Positions 23,211 to 31,217 of a DNA stretch of 64,000 bases are shown here, one piece after another. The stretch covers positions 186,001 through 250,000 of the forward strand of contig NZ_BOLP01000005.1 of NCBI RefSeq assembly GCF_016861695.1. The letters are read 5' to 3'. A program made the translations under genes and the position numbers. Origin of the DNA: Levilactobacillus andaensis. GTDB taxonomy: Bacteria; Bacillota; Bacilli; Lactobacillales; Lactobacillaceae. The stretch's first letter is position 1. The number at the start of each line of letters is the position of its first letter. The notes beneath the pieces were generated by a model. That model made no database searches and was not told the origin of the DNA. It saw only the letters and a list, made by a program, of their open reading frames with translations.

Positions 23211-23309
23211 ACTAAACAAACGCCGTCACATCAGCATTCTATTTTTCCAAAAGTGCCTTTTTCCTTTAACTTGCTTCTCTAGCATACCTCAGCAATGTAT
23301 GATTAACAA
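23211..23309 (-). promoter_or_regulatory. Leader and promoter of array 2, containing a copy of the cas2 3' end
   Basis: The 65 bp next to the array (23211-23276) are closely similar to 11926-11990, which is the array 1 leader plus the last codons and stop of cas2. Here no cas2 gene follows, so this is a duplicated leader with a cas2 tail inside. A promoter TTGTTA (23304-23309), 17 bp, TATGCT (23281-23286) on the minus strand would start the pre-crRNA about 65 nt before the first repeat. Confidence 0.7.
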
Positions 23310-23436
23310 TTACCCTATCACCAAAACAATAGCGAAGATTTCCGTAACAATGGACTCAAAACATTTCAGTTTATCAGCCATCCTCATTACGACTAATATC
23401 AGTTAAATCAGCATTATTACTCAGAACCCAAAAAAG

Positions 23437-23551
23437 GCATAAAAAATGGCCCCCCGTTCCTCTGAACGGGCGGACCATTTTAAAATCTAAGAAACTCCGG
23501 CTTGCTAACCAATCTCTCTGAATCACGTTATTAGCATCTCTTAAACTCTGA
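23437..23551 (-). ncRNA. Candidate small RNA with its own promoter and terminator
   Basis: An excellent minus-strand promoter, TTGACA (23581-23586), 17 bp, TATAGT (23558-23563), starts a transcript of ~110 nt that holds no open frame. It ends in a strong hairpin (23464-23481 with 23443-23459) followed by TTTTTT. A TGCTAA/TTAGCA stem lies in the 5' half. The segment TAGCAAGCCG also occurs in the antisense RNA of the toxin locus 450 bp away, and both RNAs end in a GGTC(C)GCCC-type terminator, so this may be an orphan antitoxin RNA. Confidence 0.6.
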
Positions 23552-23557
23552 TAAGTA

Positions 23558-23586
23558 ACTATACACGATATTTATGCGTTTGTCAA
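23558..23586 (-). promoter_or_regulatory. Promoter of the small RNA gene
   Basis: TTGACA, 17-bp spacer, TATAGT on the minus strand, reading toward array 2. It is the closest match to the sigma-A consensus that I found in the island. Confidence 0.75.
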
Positions 23587-23830
23587 AGGTTATTTTACTT
23601 TTTCAAATCAACGCCCAAACTTCTAGTTAATTTCCATATAGTTCAACAAGGCTTAGTAGTCACCAATCCCTTGATATAACAATATTTGTAAGACGTCTTG
23701 CCTAGAGATACCGCCTAAAACTGCTACACTGGTTTAAGCAAGAAGTTTTGTGAGTGGGGGCTGCCTTTTCCCTTTTCGAGGTGAGGTCCATGGGAACATG
23801 GAAAGAATCTAGCGAAAGGTTTCGTGACCC

Positions 23831-23914
23831 GTGAGTACTTTTCAAGCGCTATCGTTGATGCTGGCTTTTGCCACATTAATGATTATTATCGATCGCCATA
23901 ACGATCGGAAATAA
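23831..23914 (+). CDS. Holin-like toxin peptide of a type I toxin-antitoxin system
   Basis: A 27-residue peptide with a GTG start: (M)STFQALSLMLAFATLMIII, then a charged tail DRHNDRK. This is the layout of the putative holin-like toxins (Hol_Tox family) in lactobacilli: one membrane helix and a short basic tail. AAAGG lies about 10 nt before the start. Expression is presumably held down by the antisense RNA from the opposite strand, with which it shares a terminator. Its target would be the cell membrane. Its place at the edge of the CRISPR island is notable. The family assignment rests on pattern and setting. Confidence 0.75.
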   Translation: MSTFQALSLMLAFATLMIIIDRHNDRK

Positions 23915-24024
23915 AAAAAGCCGCCCTCTAATAACTTTGAACAGTTAGGGCGACCTGTCGTCGTTTCTGTCTCCGCTCTTGAAGCGGCTTGCTAGGCCGG
24001 TGTTCGCGCGCCGGCTTTTGCTAT
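23915..24024 (-). ncRNA. Antitoxin antisense RNA, convergent with the toxin gene
   Basis: A TATAGT box on the minus strand (24031-24036) with a weak -35 would start an RNA at about 24024. It runs toward the toxin gene and ends at a hairpin (23920-23931 with 23945-23954) followed by seven T residues. The hairpin also terminates the toxin mRNA, so the two RNAs overlap by their 3' ends, as in par/Lpt-type type I systems. Confidence 0.6.
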
Positions 24025-24089
24025 GTCCTCACTATACCACATTTACTGGCCAAAGTAAGGATTACGACTCTCACATTTACCTGCCCTGC

Positions 24090-24893
24090 CTAGCTCGTAT
24101 ACGTATACGTTTTGAACTTCTTTTCGGCGAAATCGACACATTGCCGCATATCAATCACCCGGAGCTTTCCCTTGGGTAAGTCTGCCGTGACCATGCCGGT
24201 GCCTTGGGCCTCAAACTCACGCTCCAGCTTTGAGAAATCATAGGTCTCCAGCTCAACGTTTTTAAAGCTGATCATTTTCTTTTGCGGGTGCAGAAAATCT
24301 CCCGTCTCAACGGGTGCCGTCTCCTCGATGACCTTAATGTTCCGATTAATTCTGGTTTCCGCCAAATGGAGCGCCGTATTCGTCTCAAAATTCGTTCCGA
24401 TCAAGACTAGTTTGGCATGCAGGTCATACAGTCTCCCTAGCACGCCATCATCCCCAAATGGAAAATCGTACGTCGTATCTGTGGTCAGCCATTTTGCTCG
24501 GCTCCCCCACGCCGCAAACGACTCTAGTGGATTCGCCGACCGCTCAACGTCTGGATAATTCCGGAAAAGTTCCACCACATCACTCTGACCAATTGCGGGG
24601 GTCAACCGTTTGCTATAGCCCATGGTCCGGTCGCGAATTGGCTGCCAGTTTTCCTCTGGTTCTGGGCCCTCCGTCCACAGTGACGGATCCGATAGTTCCG
24701 GCGTCTGGCTCGGCATCACCACGTTTCCCATTGGCCCCACCGCCTGGCAGAGTGCTGTGATGACAGCTCGGCTATCCCCCGTGATCCAGTCGAACGCTTT
24801 TAGTGAGGTGTGGACCATGACGCTATCGCCCGCCACGACGCCTAAACTTTGAAGTTGCTTTAGAAAATCCTGTCTGCCGTATGGTTTGCTCAT
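24090..24893 (-). CDS. AAC(3)-fold antibiotic N-acetyltransferase family protein
   Basis: A 267-residue cytoplasmic protein of the aminoglycoside 3-N-acetyltransferase (YokD-like) family. Motifs include VMVHTSLKAF near residue 26, the RSANPLESFAAWG loop, and LVLIGTNFETNTALHLAE with the conserved glycine and histidine. Chromosomal members in lactobacilli are usually not shown to confer resistance, so I assign only the fold and probable acetyl-CoA use. It stands alone, with a ~200-bp gap to the neighbouring toxin locus. Confidence 0.9.
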   Translation of the reverse strand: MSKPYGRQDFLKQLQSLGVVAGDSVMVHTSLKAFDWITGDSRAVITALCQAVGPMGNVVMPSQTPELSDPSLWTEGPEPEENWQPIRDRTMGYSKRLTPAIGQSDVVELFRNYPDVERSANPLESFAAWGSRAKWLTTDTTYDFPFGDDGVLGRLYDLHAKLVLIGTNFETNTALHLAETRINRNIKVIEETAPVETGDFLHPQKKMISFKNVELETYDFSKLEREFEAQGTGMVTADLPKGKLRVIDMRQCVDFAEKKFKTYTYTS

Positions 24894-24970
24894 TGGTTAC
24901 GCTTCTCTCTAAATATTAAAATCAAATTATAGTTCTTATTATAAACTCATTTTAATTGTGTGTAAATAAA

Positions 24971-24998
24971 AAGAAAGAACCTTCACGAACGGGTTCTC
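24971..24998 (-). terminator. Terminator of the secreted-protein gene at 25011-25847
   Basis: AGAACCC pairs with GGGTTCT-type sequence around a 10-nt loop, and a TTTCTTTTT run follows on the minus strand. Confidence 0.65.
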
Positions 24999-25010
24999 CC
25001 TTTATTCACA

Positions 25011-25847
25011 CTAAGACTTGGTCAACATCACGACCCCTTCGCCAGGATTGGTCCCCTCGTCGTCATCATCCGAGCCAAAAAGTTGACCACCAATATGCCA
25101 GCCTGCAAATTGTGACCGCGTCTTCGCATCATAACCCGCCGCTGTCAACGCCGCCGCGACCGAATCAGCACTCTCTGGGTCTTTAGCCGTAAAACTGATG
25201 ACTTTAAACGATTTAAATGGTATTTTGTAGCCCGTCAAAACGTCTTCTTCCGCGCTCAAAGTTTCAGGACTATTTGGCTTCGACAGTGAAAAATCACCTT
25301 TGGAAACGCCTCGTAATAGCTGCTCACTAGCATTCATCGTCGCATTACAGTAAATGGTCTCCGGAAATAATTTCATCATCTGAACTTCAGCCTGAGTAAC
25401 CCCCGCATTCTCCATTGCCAGTGACCAATCCATATCATCCACAGTTAGACTACGGGCCGCAGTGATCGACGGGGCCTTGATTGCTTGTAGATTTTTACGC
25501 CAAATCCAGCCACTGTACTGGCCATCCGCGCTCTTCACATGATAGTAAATGACATATTTCTTAATGTCTTTCTTGTAAAACTCTTCGTGAGCGTCCGTGT
25601 AAAAGACGACCGTGTCCGTCTGCACACTCCAACCATAACGGGTGCCAATGTGTTTCGAATACCGACCACCACTCACCGCTGTATAGGAATAGCTTCCCAT
25701 CGGCTTACGCCAAATCAATCGAAATAAACTTGACCGTTGGGCTGAATACCCTGGTCTTGACGCCGAAGCAGTCGCGACCACACCACCAAGTCCCAAACTC
25801 CCTAAAATAATGCCACTAATCAGCAACCCACGCAATCTTAAATTCAT
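25011..25847 (-). CDS. Secreted protein, unknown
   Basis: A 278-residue protein with a clear signal peptide: MNLRLRGLL, a hydrophobic core to residue ~28, and a likely cut at ATASAS. The mature part has SH3-like or surface-domain features (YSGWIWRKNLQAIK), then a region rich in Ser/Thr/Asp and an acidic run near the C terminus (DDDDEGT). I do not recognise a named family. The pattern YxYHVKSADGQYSGWIWRKNL recurs in lactobacillus surface proteins of unknown role. Monocistronic with terminator. Confidence 0.75.
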   Translation of the reverse strand: MNLRLRGLLISGIILGSLGLGGVVATASASRPGYSAQRSSLFRLIWRKPMGSYSYTAVSGGRYSKHIGTRYGWSVQTDTVVFYTDAHEEFYKKDIKKYVIYYHVKSADGQYSGWIWRKNLQAIKAPSITAARSLTVDDMDWSLAMENAGVTQAEVQMMKLFPETIYCNATMNASEQLLRGVSKGDFSLSKPNSPETLSAEEDVLTGYKIPFKSFKVISFTAKDPESADSVAAALTAAGYDAKTRSQFAGWHIGGQLFGSDDDDEGTNPGEGVVMLTKS

Positions 25848-26119
25848 CAGCTGCGCCTCCCTATGGCATTTATTTTAAGCGCAGTGTAAAAATAGGAGCA
25901 GACTATGCGACTAAACGTTACGTGAACTTCCTATCTTATAATCCCTCTGCGACATCCCTCTCACTAATTATATTCCCCCTTGAAAAGTTCCCCCCAACAG
26001 TATAATCTTAATTGTAGATGTCAATTCTCATTTAAATTTAACGTTAGCTGACGACATCGCAGCCGCCTCGGGGTAGATTGGCTGGTCAGTTAGCAGTTCA
26101 GGGAAAGAAGCGGGGAAAA

Positions 26120-26398
26120 ATGAACAGAGTTTTACGGCCAAGTATGAAGGGCTTATTTCGAATCGGCATGGCGGATTTTTACGCCTTTTTAATCGTAGGG
26201 GTGGCTCTCATTGTGGAAGCACCAGCAAAGGTCATGTATCCCATGGGGACGGCCTTAGCTATTATTTTTGCGTTATCCACCTGCATTACCATCAGCGGCA
26301 TGGCGCTCAATCACCTGTACCGCGAACCAGAGAGCTATAGCATCTTAATTTTACAGACTGCTTTTACGATTATGATTATCTTGGCATTGTTGAGTTAA
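26120..26398 (+). CDS. Small membrane protein with three helices, unknown
   Basis: A 92-residue protein starting MNRVLRPSMKGLFRIGMADF, with three hydrophobic helices. I chose ATG 26120, preceded by GGGG at 5 nt; a TTG start at 26078 is possible and would add 14 residues. No family is recognised. It lies 145 bp before an MFS gene with no terminator that I can see, so co-transcription is possible. Confidence 0.6.
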   Translation: MNRVLRPSMKGLFRIGMADFYAFLIVGVALIVEAPAKVMYPMGTALAIIFALSTCITISGMALNHLYREPESYSILILQTAFTIMIILALLS

Positions 26399-26542
26399 TA
26401 CCTACCGGGACTATGCGAACCTTGCCTAGTCCCTTTTTGATGCCAGCAAACAAAGATAGCGAACTTACCAAGTCATCCATCGGCGGCACTATCCCGTAGT
26501 GACCTATACTCGACCGCAATTGAAGCCCAAGGAGTCCTGCCC

Positions 26543-27715
26543 ATGAAGCGTATCTTCTACGTCCTGCTAGCCGGTGAAACGGTATCCGACCTCGGGGACA
26601 ACCTATTTGGCATCGCCATTGATTGGTACCTCTATAGTTTAACTAAGAGTTCATTTTTAGTCGGGGTCATTTCGGGGGTGTTTAGCCTACTAGTCCTGAT
26701 GAGCCTGGTGACCGGCTTCGTCGCCGACAAACACGTCAAGACTCAGGTCATGCGACTGGTCGACCTTTTTCAAATCATTATTCTGGTCACTGCCGGCATT
26801 ATTTATGACCACCGCACCATCACTCTGATGCCATTCATCCTGATTCTATTTCTCACCCGAATCGTCGGTACCTTCTTCGGTCCGGCCGAAAACACCTTGA
26901 TTCCCCAACTTGTGCCTAAGGACGCTCTCGCCAAAGCTAATGGTCTGAACCAGGGCTTCGGCATGATCTCCGAAATGATTGGCCTGCTGGTTGGGAGCAC
27001 CCTCATCGTTTGGCTCTCCCTCGCAGACTTTATGTGGGTCAACGCCCTCACCTTCGGCATCTCACTGATTTGCGTTTCAATCGTTCACCGGAACCATCAC
27101 GAGGTCCTCACACCCCCGACCAATGATAACTCAGACCGTTGGTACACGGGCATTCAGTACATCAAACAAACCCCGATGTTACGCGCCATTATCTCACTGG
27201 CTTTAGTCATTAATCTAGCCTTGGGACCGATCATGAGCTTAAACGTCGTCTGGGTTCGCCAAAATCTCCACAGCACCAGTATGGTCTACGGTATCATGCA
27301 GATTGCCCTCATGATCGGCGTGATTCTGGGGAATATTGCGGCGGCCGCGCTGAAGATACCTTTGAAACGGAAAATGATTTTGTCATTAAGCGTTGTCAGT
27401 TTGGCCGTTATCGGGATGGTTCTACTGCCAAATGTGCTCATGACCCTTGCCATGCGACTGCTCATTGGCCTGGGTGCCGGCACCATCAACGTTGCGGTCT
27501 TCACCTTGCTTCAATCCACGACTCCTGCCGGTATTTTAGGACGAGTCAATGGCGCCATGATGGCCGGAACAAACCTCGCGCTACCCCTGGGGATGATGCT
27601 GGGCGGTATCTTTTCGGTTCGACTCGGCGTCGGCGGTGTCTACCTGGTTGGCGCGGCCTGCGCTCTGATGACGCTAGCACTGTTCTCACACGTCAAGGTT
27701 AGCGAACCTGACTGA
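26543..27715 (+). CDS. MFS transporter
   Basis: A 390-residue major facilitator protein with 12 predicted helices. It starts MKRIFYVLLAGETVSDLGDN, with the loop VADKHVKTQVMRLVDL (motif A-like) and FFGPAENTLIPQLV, as in the drug/enterobactin exporter branch. Export of a small molecule is likely but the substrate is unknown. AAGGAG lies 9 nt before ATG. It is convergent with the nitronate monooxygenase gene. Confidence 0.9.
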   Translation: MKRIFYVLLAGETVSDLGDNLFGIAIDWYLYSLTKSSFLVGVISGVFSLLVLMSLVTGFVADKHVKTQVMRLVDLFQIIILVTAGIIYDHRTITLMPFILILFLTRIVGTFFGPAENTLIPQLVPKDALAKANGLNQGFGMISEMIGLLVGSTLIVWLSLADFMWVNALTFGISLICVSIVHRNHHEVLTPPTNDNSDRWYTGIQYIKQTPMLRAIISLALVINLALGPIMSLNVVWVRQNLHSTSMVYGIMQIALMIGVILGNIAAAALKIPLKRKMILSLSVVSLAVIGMVLLPNVLMTLAMRLLIGLGAGTINVAVFTLLQSTTPAGILGRVNGAMMAGTNLALPLGMMLGGIFSVRLGVGGVYLVGAACALMTLALFSHVKVSEPD

Positions 27716-27734
27716 GTCTCTTCTATAATTAGAT

Positions 27735-27774
27735 GAAAAAAACGACCCTCGACACGCCGTCAAGGATCGCTTTT
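27735..27774. terminator. Bidirectional terminator between MFS and nitronate monooxygenase genes
   Basis: An imperfect stem CGACCCT/AGGATCG is flanked by A6 on the left and CTTTT on the right, placed between convergent genes. Confidence 0.65.
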
Positions 27775-27786
27775 GATTCGTTTTGT

Positions 27787-28761
27787 TTAATCTGGGATTA
27801 CCGCACAGATACGGTCAACAATTTTCTGAACCGGTTCGATAGCATGGATATTGGAGATTCCCAAACCAAATGACGCATAACCCTTACTAAGATCACCGAC
27901 CAGCATCCCCTCGCGCAGGCCTTCGTAACCATTAGCTGCCGCGAAAATTTCCTGGTTAGAAGCACTCGTCTGGCTCATTTCCATCAAATGGTTAGGCAAT
28001 TCTCCCGGAAGCGACCGGTAGAATGCTGGCAATGCCCGGTACGTCAGCATATCATCCGCATTCGTCGTCACGGCCTGCTGCTTGATATTTTCGGCCATCC
28101 GGGATTCTTCACTGGCTAAAAAGGCCGTCCCGCAGTAGAACCCTTCGGCACCCAAGTCCAATACGGCCTTGGCCGTCCGGGCATCGGTAATGCCACCCGC
28201 CGCCATGATCGGCGTATGGTCAACGGCATCAACCAGCAGCGGCACAATGGAAAGTGTCCCCACTGGTCGTTCAGGAACCGTCCCGCCTTCGTCAAAACCG
28301 GTGGCTACAATCACATCGGCACCGCTATCTTCCGCCAATTTTGCATTCTCTCGTGATGGTGTAATGTAACGATACACAATTTTAACCCCGTGCGCATGTA
28401 ACTCCTTAAATAGTTCTGGAATCACTGGCCCCACGTAGGCCACGACCGGAATCTGTTCTTCGTAAATGAGGTCAAGCGTTGGTCGCGTGAAGACATCATT
28501 CGCTGGGTCGCCAGTTGGCCCAAAGTTTAGACCAAACGGCTTATCGGTCAATGCTCTCGTCTTATGGATCTCATCACGCATTCGTTGAATCGTCTCGACA
28601 ATGGACTTCGTCACGGTTGTTTGACCAGCGTTAAAGCCCAAAACGCCTAAGCCACCAGCATTGCTAACGGCAGCGACCAGCTTGGCATCCGTGAGCCACA
28701 ATAAGGGGCCTTGGATAATCGGTTTTTCTATTCCTAAAATTTCACAAATTCTATTGGTCAT
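27787..28761 (-). CDS. Nitronate monooxygenase family protein (FMN TIM barrel)
   Basis: A 324-residue FMN-dependent enzyme of the NPD/2-nitropropane dioxygenase-like family. Recognisable parts are IIQGPLLWLTDAKLVAAVSNAGGLGVLG at the N terminus, ADVIVATGFDEGG, the phosphate-binding PIMAAGGITDARTAKAVLDLGAEGFYCGTAF, and a C-terminal helical extension. Some relatives act in fatty-acid synthesis as enoyl-ACP reductases (FabK), but there is no fab context here, so the substrate is open. GGAGG lies 9 nt before ATG. It is divergent from a LysR gene, probably its regulator. Confidence 0.88.
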   Translation of the reverse strand: MTNRICEILGIEKPIIQGPLLWLTDAKLVAAVSNAGGLGVLGFNAGQTTVTKSIVETIQRMRDEIHKTRALTDKPFGLNFGPTGDPANDVFTRPTLDLIYEEQIPVVAYVGPVIPELFKELHAHGVKIVYRYITPSRENAKLAEDSGADVIVATGFDEGGTVPERPVGTLSIVPLLVDAVDHTPIMAAGGITDARTAKAVLDLGAEGFYCGTAFLASEESRMAENIKQQAVTTNADDMLTYRALPAFYRSLPGELPNHLMEMSQTSASNQEIFAAANGYEGLREGMLVGDLSKGYASFGLGISNIHAIEPVQKIVDRICAVIPD

Positions 28762-28919
28762 GATTCATTACCTCCGGGGTTAATATCTTTAAATTAGTTG
28801 TATTGTAAAATCGCTTACAGGTGTTATTATATGGGTACTAATTAACTTATGCCAATACGAACTTTATTTAAAAATATAACCAAAGTGTAATACATCAATT
28901 TTTAAAGGAGCCTTTTATC
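28762..28919. promoter_or_regulatory. Divergent promoter region between nitronate monooxygenase and LysR genes
   Basis: A 158-bp AT-rich gap that must hold both promoters. Palindrome-like TTAGTTG..TAATTAAC sequences near 28795-28845 could serve a LysR regulator, but I could not fix one T-N11-A box. Confidence 0.4.
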
Positions 28920-29837
28920 ATGAGTAGACAGCGAACTTTGTTAAGCATTCTGCAATCCGTTGCGTTCTCAACGACCATTTCAGAAATTGCCGACCGCCTC
29001 TATCTGAGCCAGCCGTACGTGAGTCGCATTTTAAAGGATGAGGAGTCGAAGTTTGGCGTTACCCTGATCAACCGCCGCGATAAGCCGATTGAACTCACCA
29101 AATTTGGTAACTCCGTTCTCTGCAACCTCAAAAAAATTGCTAGTGCCGAGGATAGCCTCAACGCTAGCATTGCTAATCTTAAGGCGCAAGAATCGCGGCC
29201 CATTCGCATCAGTAACGGGAATCCCTTTCTTACCGCTGACCTTACTCAGGCTATCGTGGCTTACGTAGACCAACACCCGGATGCCAACGTTGAGCTCAAC
29301 CGCCCTTTGGTCCGCAACGTCGAGAATGATCTGGCTGAAGGCGCCGTCGACATCGTGATTGCTCAGCGCTGGAATGCCGCCGATATTCAGATCACCGACC
29401 TGCCTTCACCCGTCTACTACCTGCCCATCATGAACACCTGCGTGCCGTTCGACCCGAACGTTTTATTTCAGCCATTTGAAAAGGACACGTTGACGCGAAT
29501 GACCGACTACCGCTATGTTGGTCTTTCCGGCCATTCGGAGTTTCAGGCGTTCGTGGACAATCTATTCAAACGCGTTGGCATTCATCCCCAGCACAAGCTA
29601 TTTTTACCGACACCTACCAGTGCTCTCCAGGTCGTCGCGCAAATGGGCGATGCCACGACCATCACTACCCGGCGTATCGCCCAGCTCGCCTTAACCGCCG
29701 GCCAGTATAATCTGATTCCCCTGCCAACAAATTTCATTCGCACGGATACTTCAATCATGTGCTTGACGAATGCGACACCTGAGATTCAAAAACTCACGGC
29801 CTTCTTGCATAAGACTTTAGTCAAAACGATTCACTGA
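28920..29837 (+). CDS. LysR family transcriptional regulator
   Basis: A 305-residue protein. The N-terminal winged HTH (FSTTISEIADRLYLSQPYVSRILKDEESKFGVTLINR) is followed by a PBP-like effector domain from about residue 95. The Ser-Gln-Pro-Tyr-Val-Ser recognition helix is typical of the LysR family. AAAGGAG precedes ATG. It is divergent from the nitronate monooxygenase gene, the classical LysR arrangement, so it likely controls that gene in response to an unknown small molecule. Confidence 0.9.
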   Translation: MSRQRTLLSILQSVAFSTTISEIADRLYLSQPYVSRILKDEESKFGVTLINRRDKPIELTKFGNSVLCNLKKIASAEDSLNASIANLKAQESRPIRISNGNPFLTADLTQAIVAYVDQHPDANVELNRPLVRNVENDLAEGAVDIVIAQRWNAADIQITDLPSPVYYLPIMNTCVPFDPNVLFQPFEKDTLTRMTDYRYVGLSGHSEFQAFVDNLFKRVGIHPQHKLFLPTPTSALQVVAQMGDATTITTRRIAQLALTAGQYNLIPLPTNFIRTDTSIMCLTNATPEIQKLTAFLHKTLVKTIH

Positions 29838-29841
29838 TCTG

Positions 29842-30327
29842 CTAACGACTCGGCCGCAACAAAGATACCAGTTTCATCACTCCTGCCAATACGGCTAGTA
29901 ACGGTCCAAACAGGATCAGCAAAAACGTCGCCCATAGGTGTTCGGCAAATATGAGGACCGGGTTGAGAATCTCATCCGTACTCTGCGTGGTTCCGGTCGT
30001 ATACTCCCACGGATTGGCAGCCACCCCATTCGGTGTCCACCGACGATTCACATGACTATTGCCTATATCCTGACGGTGCATGGTCAACGCCCGGTGCTTG
30101 TAGGTCTCAAACCGCTCGCCATTTTTGCTATAGAGGCTTTGATACTTGTTCCGCAGCGCCGGATAGCAGACCAGCCAGCTTAGAAATATCCAAGTGGTGA
30201 AATAAGTAACTGGAATCGTCCAGCCGGCCTTGGTGCGTTTCAGGTCCCAGGTCAACAAAACCAGCATGATTGCTACGCCTTTGAGGAGTGTTAGTAGATA
30301 GTGCCAAACTTTTTGCCGCTTTGTCAT
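29842..30327 (-). CDS. Membrane protein with paired helices, unknown
   Basis: A 161-residue protein with two hydrophobic helices at residues ~12-60, a polar middle (HRALTMHRQDIGNSHVNRRW...), and one further helix at ~128-155. No family is recognised. It converges with the LysR gene and ends 4 bp from it. Start ATG 30327 has a GGGAAG ribosome site upstream. Confidence 0.65.
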   Translation of the reverse strand: MTKRQKVWHYLLTLLKGVAIMLVLLTWDLKRTKAGWTIPVTYFTTWIFLSWLVCYPALRNKYQSLYSKNGERFETYKHRALTMHRQDIGNSHVNRRWTPNGVAANPWEYTTGTTQSTDEILNPVLIFAEHLWATFLLILFGPLLAVLAGVMKLVSLLRPSR

Positions 30328-30427
30328 GGGGGCGCTTCCCTTCTCTGCTTGATTAACTGCTTATCATGTAATTATATCATCGTTTTATCATTATATCATC
30401 GTATTTTAATCATTTGTAAACCAGTCT

Positions 30428-30467
30428 AAAAAAGACCTAACCGTTGTGTTTTCCGGTTAGGCCTTTT
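30428..30467. terminator. Terminator following the secreted-protein gene at 30488-30988
   Basis: A 10-bp stem (30434-30443 with 30454-30463, GACCTAACCG/CGGTTAGGCC with one G-T) with A6 and TTTT flanks, usable in both directions. Confidence 0.8.
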
Positions 30468-30487
30468 GTTAGATTGTATCTGACTGA

Positions 30488-30988
30488 TTAACTATGATAA
30501 TAATGGTAGCTTTCAAGATGCTTCGATTGCTGTTTCGTTCGGTAAGAGAAGATAGCAAATGAATCATCTTTGCCATACGTCTTTAGCGCTTTGATTTTCT
30601 TTCCATGGTAGGTCTTATTTACAACTTTGTAATGATAGCTATTTCCATAGAAATCACTTAACTTAGGATTCTTTTTTTCGGGCCAGAAACTATAGCGGAG
30701 ATCATTATTAGACGCCTTATAAGCGTAAATCCAAGAATCTTTTCCCGTCTTTGCCTTTATCGTATGTAGATAAAGTGTTATGTTTCCATCAGTATCTTTC
30801 CACTTTTTAGCAGAAATGATGAGCCTAGAATTGTATTCCTTGGTATACCAAGTTCCGCGGTAGGCCTTGGGAAAGCTCTTTATCGCCGTATATTTAGCTG
30901 CCGCAGCCGGTTCAGTAGGCACCGTCACCGCAATCCCACCAACAGTTGCTACTACTAGTGCCGACAGAATCATATCTTTGATTTTCAT
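30488..30988 (-). CDS. Secreted protein, unknown
   Basis: I chose ATG 30988, giving 166 residues that start MKIKDMILSALVVATVGGIA, a signal peptide with likely cleavage after PAAAA. The mature part is rich in Lys and Tyr (KSFPKAYRGTWYTKEY..., ending YHYYHS) and of lipocalin-like composition (YRGTWYTKEYNSRL), as in many small secreted lactobacillus proteins. The open frame extends upstream to 31096, but the extension would hide the signal peptide. No named family. Confidence 0.7.
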   Translation of the reverse strand: MKIKDMILSALVVATVGGIAVTVPTEPAAAAKYTAIKSFPKAYRGTWYTKEYNSRLIISAKKWKDTDGNITLYLHTIKAKTGKDSWIYAYKASNNDLRYSFWPEKKNPKLSDFYGNSYHYKVVNKTYHGKKIKALKTYGKDDSFAIFSYRTKQQSKHLESYHYYHS

Positions 30989-31217
30989 TTCATCATTAAC
31001 CCCTAACTCTAATTTAAATTCTATCCGGGAGATTACTTTCCCCCGGTCATCATTATACAAAGTCAGGGCGACATAATTTGTCATTAGAACCATCAACTAG
31101 CAAAAAAATTCTAATTATTTTCTACAACAACTCCATTACTCTCAAAATCCCTCGCAACCCCAAAATGACCTACCAGCATCTTCATATCTGGTAAGCCCAA
31201 CATCAGTTGATACTTTT

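Noticed and set aside
22235-23510. 11-nt match between an array 2 spacer (22235-22267) and the small RNA gene
   Set aside because: Matches of 11 nt are expected by chance for 38 spacers over 64 kb; no extended pairing or clear PAM.
23437-23551. T-box leader reading of the small RNA (TGGTCCGCC resembles the T-box)
   Set aside because: The transcript is too short for stem I, has no specifier loop and no gene downstream.
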